Shown: in pieces, positions 37,985 to 46,329 of the stretch | Layout: each line of letters starts with the position of its first letter | How positions within the stretch are numbered: position 1 is the first letter of the stretch | Source: Desulfuromonas sp. KJ2020 | GTDB lineage: Bacteria > Desulfobacterota > Desulfuromonadia > Desulfuromonadales > SZUA-540 | Assembly: GCF_024197615.1 (NCBI RefSeq) | Contig: NZ_JAKUKE010000003.1 | Span: forward strand, 465,192-529,191 | DNA length: 64,000 bases | Direction of reading: 5' to 3' | Translations under genes and position numbers: made by a program | Notes under the pieces: generated by a model | Seen by the model: only the letters and a program-made list of their open reading frames with translations | What the model was told of the DNA's origin: nothing | The model's database searches: none

Positions 37985-39028
37985 ATGTATATAGGGGACA
38001 GAGAGATAGGGCAGGGAACGGCCCCATTTATTATTGCTGAAATGTCGGGGAACCATAATCAGTCTCTGGATAGAGCTCTCCAGATTGTCGAGGCTGCAGC
38101 AGCGGCTGGAGCTCATGCTCTTAAGCTTCAAACATATACTGCGGACACTATGACCCTCGATATTTCTGAAGGGGAGTTTTTTCTTGCTGATCCCAATGGC
38201 TTATGGAACGGGAGGTCTCTCTATGATTTGTATCAGGAGGCCCATACTCCCTGGGAATGGCATGGGCCAATTTTTAATCGTTGTCGCGACCTTGGTATGA
38301 TCTGTTTCAGTACTCCCTTTGATGCGACATCGCTGGATTTTCTTCAATCGCTGGATGCGCCAGCTTATAAAATTGCCTCCTTTGAGAATATCGATTTGCC
38401 TTTGATCCGCAAGGTCGCGGCCACGGGGAAGCCGATTATTATGTCAACAGGTATGGCTACACTGGCTGAGTTGGATGAAGCGGTTTCTGCTGCCAGAGAA
38501 GTCGGGTGCAGGGATCTTATTCTACTGAAGTGCACCAGCAGTTATCCATCTTCGCCTGAGAACACGAACATCACAACGATCCCCCATATGCGCCAAATGT
38601 TCAGATGTGAAGTGGGGTTGTCTGATCATACCATGGGACTGGGTGTCGCTGTCGCCAGTGTTGCTCTAGGTGCCAGTGTGATAGAAAAGCATTTCACCTT
38701 AAGCCGGGCTGAAGGGGGTGTCGATGCAGCCTTCTCCCTTGAACCCGCTGAAATGAAAGCTCTGGTTGTGGAATCCGAGAGAGCGTGGAAGGCTTTGGGA
38801 GAAGTCTCATACGGACCTACCGAGCAGGAAAAAAAATCTGTGGACTACCGACGATCTTTGTATTTTACCGCCGATGTGAGATCTGGAGAGGTCCTGACGG
38901 AAGAGGTTGTTAGAGCTATTCGCCCCGGACTCGGCCTCCCCCCTAAATACTTTGACAATGTTGTGGGACGTAGGGCGGCCCGTGACATCAAGCGGGGAAC
39001 CCCTGTTTCCTGGGATCTTTTAGCCTAA
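37985..39028 (+). CDS. pseI: pseudaminic acid synthase
   Basis: 347 residues from ATG 37985 (AAAGG upstream). NeuB family TIM barrel: FIIAEMSGNHNQSLDRALQI, AGAHALKLQTYTADTMTLDI, ISTPFDATSLDFL, KCTSSYPSSPENTN and GLSDHTMGLG, then a C-terminal SAF antifreeze-like domain (about 285-345, LPPKYFDNVVGRRAARDI). It condenses the 6-deoxy diamino sugar with phosphoenolpyruvate. The SGNHN-type motif fits Pse rather than Neu or Leg synthases. Confidence 0.94.
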   Translation: MYIGDREIGQGTAPFIIAEMSGNHNQSLDRALQIVEAAAAAGAHALKLQTYTADTMTLDISEGEFFLADPNGLWNGRSLYDLYQEAHTPWEWHGPIFNRCRDLGMICFSTPFDATSLDFLQSLDAPAYKIASFENIDLPLIRKVAATGKPIIMSTGMATLAELDEAVSAAREVGCRDLILLKCTSSYPSSPENTNITTIPHMRQMFRCEVGLSDHTMGLGVAVASVALGASVIEKHFTLSRAEGGVDAAFSLEPAEMKALVVESERAWKALGEVSYGPTEQEKKSVDYRRSLYFTADVRSGEVLTEEVVRAIRPGLGLPPKYFDNVVGRRAARDIKRGTPVSWDLLA

Positions 39029-39046
39029 ATTATTTCTGGGTGTCCT

Positions 39047-40132
39047 TTGAATTTCCGTGCTGTTGCGCTTGTTAAGTCCCCCCTTCAATTGATGAATGCG
39101 ATAGAGGCCTGTTCCACGTTTAAGATGCCTCTCTGTGATTGCTTGCTTGTTCTAATGGCTGACCGCAAAAGTCTTCCGCAGCTTTGTTCTCTCATCAATC
39201 AAACCCCCGACTGGGGCGGCATTCTACCATTGGCGAACGCCGGCATAAACCCTGCATTGGCTGAGGAGCAAGGCAACTCTTTTATACGTCATCCTCTTTG
39301 GGGGAATGATCTTTTTGGAATCATTAAGTTGCGCAACCTCGCGCAGTGCCTCGGCCAATTGGATTTTGTTTTTATTGGTGACTTGGGAAACCCGATGATG
39401 AGGCATTTTTCTCAGATCGCGGAAGCGAGAGAACTCGTTGTCTTGGATGATGGTGTCGCAACTCTTCAGTTTGTACAGTGGAGAAATGCCGCTAAATGGG
39501 GGACAGACAGAAGACGCCTTAAAAAACAGGCTGGTCTTTTTTTAAAGAGACATGTACTGGGCTTAAAGGATGGCTTTCCGCAGCGACTGACTTTTTATTC
39601 CGTTTACGATGTTCATGTTCCTGAACATGATCGGTTGGTAAAAAATTCTTACGATTATCTTCGCAGCCGAGCAGAGGCAAAGACGCCTGATAATGGCATC
39701 TATTTTCTTGGAGGACCCTTAGTCGAAGCGAAGATTCTGAGTGAATATGAATATTTTTGGCATCTCAGAAAGGTTGAGGAGTATTTCTCCGGAAGTAAGA
39801 TTGTTTATGTGGCCCACCGGAGGGAGTCTGCCGAGCGTGTCAATCGCATTGGCCGCTCGTTAGGGTGGGAACCCCGTCTTTTTGACTATCCGATAGAGTT
39901 TCAGTTGGCGGTAGTTGGCCAGAGACCCGAAGCGCTGGCATCTTTCATTTCTTCGGCTTTGGAAAACTGTAAAGCGATTTTCGGTTCGCTTTTGCCCATA
40001 TATTCATTCCGGTTTGCACCTGAAAAATTTCTTTTAAATGGGACCCCCCGAGGGCATGGAATTCAGACACTATTTGATCGCTATGAATCTTTGTCGGATG
40101 AGTATTTCAAGGTTATTAAATTGAATTCTTAA
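39047..40132 (+). CDS. putative nonulosonate transferase, sialyltransferase-like
   Basis: 361 residues from a TTG at 39047 with TGGGTG upstream. The start VALVKSPLQLMNAIEA, the FVFIGDLGNPMMRHF block, VVLDDGVATLQF and the later KIVYVAHRRESAERV resemble bacterial sialyltransferase / polysialyltransferase-like GT-B proteins (GT52-type). No signal peptide or membrane helix. Last gene of the pse run and the only transferase in it, so it is the best candidate for moving CMP-pseudaminic acid to its acceptor. The family call is from pattern memory, not a search. Confidence 0.65.
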   Translation: MNFRAVALVKSPLQLMNAIEACSTFKMPLCDCLLVLMADRKSLPQLCSLINQTPDWGGILPLANAGINPALAEEQGNSFIRHPLWGNDLFGIIKLRNLAQCLGQLDFVFIGDLGNPMMRHFSQIAEARELVVLDDGVATLQFVQWRNAAKWGTDRRRLKKQAGLFLKRHVLGLKDGFPQRLTFYSVYDVHVPEHDRLVKNSYDYLRSRAEAKTPDNGIYFLGGPLVEAKILSEYEYFWHLRKVEEYFSGSKIVYVAHRRESAERVNRIGRSLGWEPRLFDYPIEFQLAVVGQRPEALASFISSALENCKAIFGSLLPIYSFRFAPEKFLLNGTPRGHGIQTLFDRYESLSDEYFKVIKLNS

Positions 40133-40217
40133 GATGCCTGAGACTATAATTTTTCTTATATGCAGAGTATGGCTGGATAGATACTATAATGATATCAGTT
40201 GGTACCGCTGATCTTCC
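40133..40217. other. AT-rich convergent spacer
   Basis: 85 nt between the convergent transferase and heptosyltransferase genes. It has two TATAAT-like strings near 40145 and 40185, but no gene follows on the plus strand; no convincing terminator hairpin was found. Confidence 0.5.
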
Positions 40218-41273
40218 CTAGATTGCTTCGTCCAATCTGTGTTGAACCTCTTCTTTGCTTATACGCATCATCGCCTCCGGATTCCTGACCCGCTTGCCCC
40301 AGCGCAGCTCTTCCACGCCTTTGCCATATTCCGCTTTAATTGCCTCAGGATATCTGTTCACCGTCAGTTCGCGGTGACAATAGGGGCCGGTGCGCTCGGG
40401 GTTCGAGGTGGCGTAGAGGCCGATGACTTTCTTCCCCAGGGCGTTGGCCATGTGGGCCGGGCCGGTGTCGGGGGCGATGACGACTGCGGCTTTATCGAGC
40501 ACGGCGAGCATCTGTTTGAGAGTGGTGCGGCCCACCAGATTGACGGGGGTGTGACGGCAGGCAGTGACGATAGCCTCGGCATAGGCTTTTTCGTTGACGG
40601 CCGGCCCTCCCGTCAGCACAGTGTGTAGACCATGGGTCTCAAAGGCGTGATTGATAACAGCGGCGTAGGACTCCACGCTCCAGTTGCGCCAGTTGCGGGC
40701 ACGCACGCTGGAGCAGGGATTGATGACCAGAAAAGGTTCGTCAGGTAGCATCCTGTCGGCGGACTCTCTGGCTTCCGGGGGGATGGGGATATCCCAGCAT
40801 AAGGTGCCGGGCTCCAACCCGAGCGCCTTGGCAAATTCCAGAAAACCGTCCAGAACATGCTGGCGTTTCAGGGGGGCAATGCGGGCGTTGGTAAAGAGCC
40901 ACTGTCCGTTGGTGGCGCGGGCGCGGTCGAAGCCCAGGCGGATGTCGGCGCTGATCAACAGGCTGGCCAGGCTGGCCCGCAAGGCGGCCTGCATGTGCAA
41001 CAGCACGTCGAAGCGCCTGTTTTTAAGTTTTTTGTGCAACTCCCGGTAGGCCTTCAGGCCTTGGGACTTGTCAAAAATGATAAATTCGACGCCGGGGATG
41101 TCGTTGACCAGGCTCGCTTCGGTCTTGCCAATAACCCAGGTTATGTGACATTGTGGCCAGTGCTGCTGCAGGGTTCGCAGGGTCGGCAGCACATGGGTGA
41201 CATCGCCCAGGGCGGACAAACGTAAAATACAGAGGCTCTTCGGGGGAGCCGATAATGGCAGGGATAATGACAT
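40218..41273 (-). CDS. LPS heptosyltransferase, GT9 family
   Basis: 351 residues. GT9 features: SLCILRLSALGDVTHVLPTL at the N-terminus, LVINPCSSVRARNWRNWSVE and VVIAPDTGPAHMANALGKKV in the C-terminal half. Predicted inner-core heptosyltransferase (WaaC/WaaF/WaaQ type), acting on Kdo-lipid A at the cytoplasmic face. It is the only minus-strand gene in the polysaccharide part, and its 5' end overlaps the divergent Kdo kinase gene by 19 nt. Confidence 0.9.
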   Translation of the reverse strand: MSLSLPLSAPPKSLCILRLSALGDVTHVLPTLRTLQQHWPQCHITWVIGKTEASLVNDIPGVEFIIFDKSQGLKAYRELHKKLKNRRFDVLLHMQAALRASLASLLISADIRLGFDRARATNGQWLFTNARIAPLKRQHVLDGFLEFAKALGLEPGTLCWDIPIPPEARESADRMLPDEPFLVINPCSSVRARNWRNWSVESYAAVINHAFETHGLHTVLTGGPAVNEKAYAEAIVTACRHTPVNLVGRTTLKQMLAVLDKAAVVIAPDTGPAHMANALGKKVIGLYATSNPERTGPYCHRELTVNRYPEAIKAEYGKGVEELRWGKRVRNPEAMMRISKEEVQHRLDEAI

Positions 41274-41998
41274 CTGAACTGGATCCTCGCATCGTCAGAA
41301 GTGGAAATCGGCACATTCTATACGATGCCGTGCGGATTGCAAAGCCTTCCGACGACATTTTCAGTCCCGAAAAGCTTGCCGCGGGCGGCTTTCTGGTTGG
41401 CAAAGCTCTCGGCCGGGGCGAAGCCTATTTTCTTCGCTTTCAAGGGCAGGATTGGGTGCTGCGGCATTACCGTCGCGGCGGTCTGGTCGCCAAACTCTTT
41501 CACGACCATTATTTGGGAGTGAACCCGGAACATTCCCGCGCCTGGCGGGAGTGGCGTCTGCTGGCGGCGCTCTACGCCCAGGGTCTCCCGGTGCCCCGCC
41601 CGGTGGCGGCGCGGGTTGTCACCGGCCTGGGCGTCTACCGGGCGGACCTGATCACCGAACGCATCGCCCAAGCCCGCACCCTGGCCGACCGGCTCAAAAA
41701 TGGCCCGCAACCGGAAGCCGTCTGGCTGGCCGTCGGCCGCTGTATCCGGAAATTTCACGACGCCGGTGTCTTCCACGCCGATCTCAACGCCAACAATATC
41801 ATCTTTGATGGACAAGGACAGGTCTTCCTCATCGATTTCGACCGGGGTTGCTTCCGCGCATCCGGTTCATGGCAGCAGCGCAACCTGGCTCGCCTGCAGC
41901 GTTCTCTTAAAAAAATCCAGGTCTGTCACTCCGAGTTCCAATTCAATGACAAAGATTGGCGGCTGCTCCTGCAGGGATACGCGGATACCTCTTCTTGA
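41255..41998 (+). CDS. kdkA: 3-deoxy-D-manno-octulosonic acid kinase
   Basis: 247 residues from ATG 41255 (GGGGGAG 7 nt upstream). Kinase-like fold with catalytic loop FHADLNANNIIFD and the DFDRG metal site, diagnostic of KdkA, plus PRPVAARVVTG. It phosphorylates Kdo on lipid A, typical of bacteria with a single Kdo. It lies next to the heptosyltransferase that would use this acceptor. Confidence 0.9.
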   Translation: MAGIMTSELDPRIVRSGNRHILYDAVRIAKPSDDIFSPEKLAAGGFLVGKALGRGEAYFLRFQGQDWVLRHYRRGGLVAKLFHDHYLGVNPEHSRAWREWRLLAALYAQGLPVPRPVAARVVTGLGVYRADLITERIAQARTLADRLKNGPQPEAVWLAVGRCIRKFHDAGVFHADLNANNIIFDGQGQVFLIDFDRGCFRASGSWQQRNLARLQRSLKKIQVCHSEFQFNDKDWRLLLQGYADTSS

Positions 41999-42010
41999 AA
42001 GAGGATATTC

Positions 42011-42039
42011 TTGTTATTTCCCTTGGAAATCGCTATAGT
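42011..42039 (+). promoter_or_regulatory. putative sigma-70 promoter of gmhA-hldE
   Basis: TTGTTA (42011-42016), 17-nt spacer, TATAGT (42034-42039), with gmhA beginning 48 nt downstream. Consensus match only. Confidence 0.5.
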
Positions 42040-42087
42040 TAAGCGTCTTTTGCCCGTTAATTGAACCTTGACCCATGAGACCGCTGC

Positions 42088-42687
42088 ATGCCTGAAGATC
42101 TTATCTCGACCAAAATCAACGAACACCTGAGCGGCCATATGCGCACCATGGAAAAGGTGGTGCAGCAGATGGTCCCCGATATCCGGCGCTGCGCCCTGAC
42201 TCTTATCGACGCCATGCGCCGGGGCAATAAGCTGCTGGTCATGGGAAACGGCGGTTCCGCCGCCGACGCCCAGCACATGGCGGCAGAATTCGTCGGGCGT
42301 TTTCTGCGCAACCGCAAGGCCCTGCCGGCTGTCGCGCTGACCACTGACACCTCAATCCTGACCGCTGTCGGCAACGATTTTGGCTTTGACGAGGTGTTCA
42401 GCCGGCAGGTCGAAGCGCTCGCCATGCAGGGTGATGTCGTCCTCGGCATTTCCACCAGCGGTCAGTCGTCCAATGTTCTAAAAGCTCTTACTCTCGCGCG
42501 GGAGCATGGTTGTACGACGATGGCTCTGGCCGGCAAAGACGGCGGTCCCATGGCCCAGGCGGTGGATCTGGCCCTGGTTGTTCCCGCTGCTCACACCCCC
42601 TTTATTCAGGAAGCCCACCTGACCATCATTCACATCCTTTGTGACCTGGTCGAGGAGGCGCTTTGCACCCCTACGGAAAGCGCATAG
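42088..42687 (+). CDS. gmhA: sedoheptulose-7-phosphate isomerase
   Basis: 199 residues, SIS domain. MGNGGSAADAQHMAAEFVGR and GISTSGQSSNVLKAL are the sugar-phosphate binding blocks, and the C-terminal QEAHLTIIHILCDLVE is typical of GmhA. First step of ADP-heptose synthesis. Confidence 0.96.
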   Translation: MPEDLISTKINEHLSGHMRTMEKVVQQMVPDIRRCALTLIDAMRRGNKLLVMGNGGSAADAQHMAAEFVGRFLRNRKALPAVALTTDTSILTAVGNDFGFDEVFSRQVEALAMQGDVVLGISTSGQSSNVLKALTLAREHGCTTMALAGKDGGPMAQAVDLALVVPAAHTPFIQEAHLTIIHILCDLVEEALCTPTESA

Positions 42688-42693
42688 AACGGC

Positions 42694-44163
42694 ATGAACT
42701 ACGGCGAAGTCGAAAAGCTGCTGGAATCCTTTGAAAATTTATCCATCCTGGTGGTCGGCGACCTGATGCTCGACGAGTATCTCTGGGGCAGATCCGACCG
42801 CATTTCACCGGAAGCGCCGGTTCCCATAGTGAACATCACAGGGGAAGACCTGCGCCTGGGCGGGGCTGGCAACGTGGCCAACAATCTGTTGTCCCTCGGC
42901 TGCCGGGTTCGCGTCGCCAGTGTTCTCGGAGAGGATGCCGATGGTCGCAGGCTGCAGGAACTGCTGCAGGCACGCCGCATCGAGGTCGATGGTCTGGTCT
43001 GGGACTCGGGCCGGACCACCAGCCGCAAAAGCCGTATCCTCGCCAGCAACCAGCAGATGCTGCGCATCGATCGCGAGGTCTGTACCCCCATCTCTGCCGC
43101 CGACGAGGAACGTCTGCTGGCGAAAGTCCGACAGATGCTGCCCGACGTGCAGGGGATTCTGCTGTCCGACTATCTCAAAGGCGTCCTCACGGAGAAGGTC
43201 GTTCAGGAAATCATCGCCCTCGGCCTAGCGGCCGCTCTTCCCGTGGTCATCGATCCTAAGGGCACCGATTACCGCAAGTACCGCGGCGCCACTTTGCTGA
43301 CCCCCAATCGCAAAGAAACCCAGCTGGCCTCGGGGATTCCTATGGTCGACGAGTCGAGCCTGCGCCGGGCGGGTCGGCAGCTTTTCGACGAGCTGGAACT
43401 GGAGGCCCTGGTAGTGACCCGCAGCGAAGAGGGGATGACTCTCTTTCTTCCAAACGGTCAGGAAGAGCACTTTCCCACTCTGGCCCGCGAGGTCTTCGAT
43501 GTCTCCGGGGCCGGTGACACCGTTCTCGCTTCTCTTGGTGCCTGCCTGGCCGCCGGGGTGTCCGTCAACCAGGCCGCCCGTCTGTCGAATCTGGCGGCCG
43601 GCATCGTCGTCGGCAAGGTTGGCACATCCACTGTCTCGCCCGAAGAGATTCTTGAAGAACTGTCCCACCAGCACAAGGATAGCGATCTCAAGATCCGCAG
43701 CGCCGCCTCCGTCAAGCGTCTGCTCGAAAGCGAGCGCCAGAAGGGTCGCGCCATCGTCTTCACCAACGGCTGTTTCGACCTGCTCCATGTCGGGCACGTC
43801 AAGTACCTGCAGAAAGCCAGACGCCTGGGGGATCTGCTGGTCTTGGGCCTTAACTCCGACGCCTCCATCCGCCGCCTCAAGGGTCCCAAGCGTCCCCTCA
43901 TCGATCAGGACGAACGCGCCCATATCCTCGCCGCCCTCGACTGTATCGACTACGTCGTTATCTTCGATGAAGACACGCCCCTCGAACTCATCCGCGAAGT
44001 CCGTCCCCATATCCTTGTCAAAGGGGGCGACTACCAGGCCGACCAGGTCGTCGGCAAGGATGTCGTTGAAAGCTATGGCGGCCGCGTCGAACTCATTACC
44101 TTCGTTGACGGCAAGTCCACGACCAATATTGTTGAAAAAATTTTGCAGGCTTATCAGGACTAA
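42694..44163 (+). CDS. hldE: bifunctional heptose-7-P kinase / heptose-1-P adenylyltransferase
   Basis: 489 residues. PfkB-type kinase domain (1-325) with DLMLDEYLWG, GGAGNVANNL and the anion hole DVSGAGDTVLASL; adenylyltransferase domain (345-489) with FTNGCFDLLHVGHVKYL. It carries out steps two and four of ADP-heptose synthesis, with gmhB doing step three. Start lies 6 nt after gmhA. A GxxExxY gene now separates it from gmhB. Confidence 0.97.
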   Translation: MNYGEVEKLLESFENLSILVVGDLMLDEYLWGRSDRISPEAPVPIVNITGEDLRLGGAGNVANNLLSLGCRVRVASVLGEDADGRRLQELLQARRIEVDGLVWDSGRTTSRKSRILASNQQMLRIDREVCTPISAADEERLLAKVRQMLPDVQGILLSDYLKGVLTEKVVQEIIALGLAAALPVVIDPKGTDYRKYRGATLLTPNRKETQLASGIPMVDESSLRRAGRQLFDELELEALVVTRSEEGMTLFLPNGQEEHFPTLAREVFDVSGAGDTVLASLGACLAAGVSVNQAARLSNLAAGIVVGKVGTSTVSPEEILEELSHQHKDSDLKIRSAASVKRLLESERQKGRAIVFTNGCFDLLHVGHVKYLQKARRLGDLLVLGLNSDASIRRLKGPKRPLIDQDERAHILAALDCIDYVVIFDEDTPLELIREVRPHILVKGGDYQADQVVGKDVVESYGGRVELITFVDGKSTTNIVEKILQAYQD

Positions 44164-44167
44164 ATCA

Positions 44168-44581
44168 TTGAACCACCAAGCCACGAAGACACCAAGTAAA
44201 TTAATTCCAGAAAAGACAGATAAAATCGCTGCATCAATTGTTGATGCCGCTTTTTCTATTCACTCCAAATTGGGGCCGGGTCTTCTTGGAAATGTCTATG
44301 AAGCCTGCCTTGCTCATGAACTGCTGAAAAGAAAACTAGTTGTACAAAGGCAGGTCTCTCTTCCCGTCGTGTATGATGGAATCAGGCTCGATGCGGGTTT
44401 CAGGCTGGATATAGTAGTTGAAGATCAGATAGTCATAGAGCTGAAAGCTGTAGAAAAAATTCTTCCAGTGCATGTTTCTCAATTGCTTACCTACCTCAAG
44501 CTTTCCAGCCATAGACTGGGTTTTCTCATAAATTTCAACACCCCTTTGATAAAACATGGCATTACCCGATTGGCTCTTTAG
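44168..44581 (+). CDS. GxxExxY family protein
   Basis: 137 residues from a TTG at 44168, only 4 nt after hldE. The family pattern is complete: AAFSIHSKLGPGLLGNVYEA, VQRQVSLPVVYDG, LDIVVEDQIVIELKAVEKI and LGFLINFNTPLIKHGI; here the GxxExxY motif reads GLLGNVYEA with Gly where Glu is usual. The Asp-Glu-Lys set resembles the PD-(D/E)XK nuclease fold. Function unknown. The start codons lie inside the left arm of an inverted repeat that flanks the gene, so it may travel as a small insert. Confidence 0.82.
   Translation: MNHQATKTPSKLIPEKTDKIAASIVDAAFSIHSKLGPGLLGNVYEACLAHELLKRKLVVQRQVSLPVVYDGIRLDAGFRLDIVVEDQIVIELKAVEKILPVHVSQLLTYLKLSSHRLGFLINFNTPLIKHGITRLAL
44171..44195 (+). repeat. left arm of inverted repeat flanking the GxxExxY gene
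   Basis: A run of ACCACCAAG, CCACGAAG, ACACCAAG. It matches, inverted and with about five mismatches, the CTTGGTG-CCTTGGCG-TCTTGGTGGT stretch after the gene (about 44588-44612). It covers the first codons of the gene. Confidence 0.8.
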
Positions 44582-44587
44582 CTTTTC

Positions 44588-44614
44588 TTGGTGCCTTGGC
44601 GTCTTGGTGGTGAA
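44588..44614 (+). repeat. right arm of inverted repeat flanking the GxxExxY gene
   Basis: CTTGGTGCCTTGGCG followed by TCTTGGTGGTG, starting about 7 nt after the stop codon. Inverted partner of the arm at 44171-44195. The two arms together enclose essentially the whole coding region, as with a small mobile insert or hairpin-bounded cassette. Confidence 0.8.
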
Positions 44615-44628
44615 AAGGAATTGTTTTT

Positions 44629-45192
44629 ATGGTAAGAGCCGTTTTTCTCGACCGTGACGGCACCATCAATGTCGAGAAGGATTATCTGCACCGCCTTGAA
44701 GACTTCGAATTTATCCCCGGGGCGATTGAGGCCATCAAACGTTTGAAGGAGTCGGGGTTTCTCATCGTGGTGGTGACCAATCAGTCGGGTATCGCCCGCG
44801 GCTACTTTACCGAGGACGACGTTAACCGGCTCCATGCCCATCTGCAAAAAGAGCTGGCCCGCTACGGCACCGGTGTCGATGCTTTCTATTTTTGCCCCCA
44901 TCATCCCGACTTCGGTACGAAGGCAGGGGAGGGTGACTGCAATTGCCGCAAGGGTAAGCCGGGAATGCTGCTGCAGGCGGCAACGGACTGGAATATCGAC
45001 CTGACCGCGTCTATCATGATTGGCGACAAACACGCCGACCTCGAAGCAGGTCGGGCCGCAGGTTGCTATACCATCCTGGTGCGCACGGGGTATGGCGAAG
45101 AAGAGTTGAAAAAAGGGGCCGGGAAAGTGGCTGATGAGGTGGCGGAAAACCTGTTGGTTGCCGCTCAATATGTCTTGGGGCATGGACAGTGA
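44629..45192 (+). CDS. gmhB: D,D-heptose 1,7-bisphosphate phosphatase
   Basis: 187 residues, HAD fold. Catalytic FLDRDGTINVEKDYLHR, VVTNQSGIARGYF, a zinc loop CPHHPDF ... CNCRKGKPGM and MIGDKHADLEAG. Third step of ADP-heptose synthesis, between the two HldE activities. The TGA stop lies inside the first unit of a 7-bp repeat. Confidence 0.95.
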   Translation: MVRAVFLDRDGTINVEKDYLHRLEDFEFIPGAIEAIKRLKESGFLIVVVTNQSGIARGYFTEDDVNRLHAHLQKELARYGTGVDAFYFCPHHPDFGTKAGEGDCNCRKGKPGMLLQAATDWNIDLTASIMIGDKHADLEAGRAAGCYTILVRTGYGEEELKKGAGKVADEVAENLLVAAQYVLGHGQ

Positions 45193-45214
45193 ACTGTGAA
45201 GTATGAAGTGTGAA
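45187..45214 (+). repeat. degenerate 7-bp tandem repeat at gmhB stop
   Basis: Four units: CAGTGAA, CTGTGAA, GTATGAA, GTGTGAA. The gmhB stop codon (45190-45192) is in the first unit. Fills half of the gmhB-rfbB spacer. Confidence 0.85.
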
Positions 45215-45246
45215 CGAATAGATCACCCATACTCAGGAGTTTATAA

Positions 45247-46314
45247 ATGAAACTGCTCGTCACCGGCGGGGCTGGCTTTATCGGCTCGGCGGTTATCCGT
45301 CATGTTATTCAGAATACGGACGACTCCGTCGTCAACGTCGATAAACTGACCTATGCGGGCAATCTGGAATCCCTGGTCGCTGTCAGCAGCAGCGACCGCT
45401 ATGCCTTTGAGCAGGGCGACATTTGCCACCGCGCCGAACTGGACCGAATCTTTGCCCAGTACCAGCCCGACGCCGTAATGCACCTGGCGGCTGAAAGTCA
45501 TGTCGACCGTTCCATCGATGGCCCAGCCGCTTTTATCGAGACCAATATTGTCGGCACCTATACCCTGCTTGAAGCGGCGCGGTCCTATTGGCTGAGTCTT
45601 GATGAAGCCCGCAAACAGGTTTTTCGCTTTCATCATATTTCCACAGATGAGGTCTATGGCGATCTGCCGCACCCGGATGAAGACCCCAACGCCAAGGCCA
45701 TGTTGTTTACGGAATCCACTTCCTATGCGCCCAGCTCACCCTATTCGGCCAGCAAGGCCAGTTCCGACCATCTGGTTCGTGCCTGGCGCAGAACCTATGG
45801 ACTGCCAACTCTGATTACAAACTGTTCCAACAATTACGGGCCTTACCATTTTCCTGAAAAGTTGATCCCTCATATCATTCTGAATGCTCTGCAGGGCAAG
45901 CCTCTGCCCGTGTATGGTAAGGGGGATCAGATCCGCGATTGGCTTTATGTTGAAGACCACGCACGGGCTCTTTATAAAGTGGTGACCGAAGGCAAGGTTG
46001 GTGAGACCTATAATATCGGTGGGCACAATGAAAAACAGAATCTCCAGGTCGTGCATACCCTTTGCGAAATGCTGCAAGCACTGAACCCCCGATCAGGTCA
46101 ATACACGGATTTGATCACCTTTGTAAAAGACCGCCCCGGACATGATCGGCGCTATGCCATTGATGCCAGCAAGATTGAAAATGAGCTAGGCTGGAAGCCG
46201 CAAGAAACATTCGAAAGTGGCATGCGTAAAACGGTGCAATGGTATTTAGATAATGAGGCATGGTGGCAACGAGTACTTAACGGTGCCTATCGGTTGGAAC
46301 GACTTGGGCATTAG
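45247..46314 (+). CDS. rfbB: dTDP-glucose 4,6-dehydratase
   Basis: 355 residues. Extended SDR with TGGAGFIG, the STDEVYGDL block and [15 protein letters not shown] (YxxxK). Second step of dTDP-L-rhamnose synthesis. CAGGAG precedes ATG 45247. First of the rfbB-D-A-C set. Confidence 0.97.
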   Translation: MKLLVTGGAGFIGSAVIRHVIQNTDDSVVNVDKLTYAGNLESLVAVSSSDRYAFEQGDICHRAELDRIFAQYQPDAVMHLAAESHVDRSIDGPAAFIETNIVGTYTLLEAARSYWLSLDEARKQVFRFHHISTDEVYGDLPHPDEDPNAKAMLFTESTSYAPSSPYSASKASSDHLVRAWRRTYGLPTLITNCSNNYGPYHFPEKLIPHIILNALQGKPLPVYGKGDQIRDWLYVEDHARALYKVVTEGKVGETYNIGGHNEKQNLQVVHTLCEMLQALNPRSGQYTDLITFVKDRPGHDRRYAIDASKIENELGWKPQETFESGMRKTVQWYLDNEAWWQRVLNGAYRLERLGH

Positions 46315-46329
46315 ATAGAGGTATTTCAC

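Noticed and set aside
40145-40189. TATAAT strings in the 40.1-40.2 kb spacer as promoters
   Set aside because: No matching -35 element and no plus-strand gene close downstream; the next gene is on the minus strand and ends here.
43499-44167. Long frame running through hldE into the GxxExxY gene
   Set aside because: Only the part after 44168 matches a protein family; the rest is a shadow of hldE.
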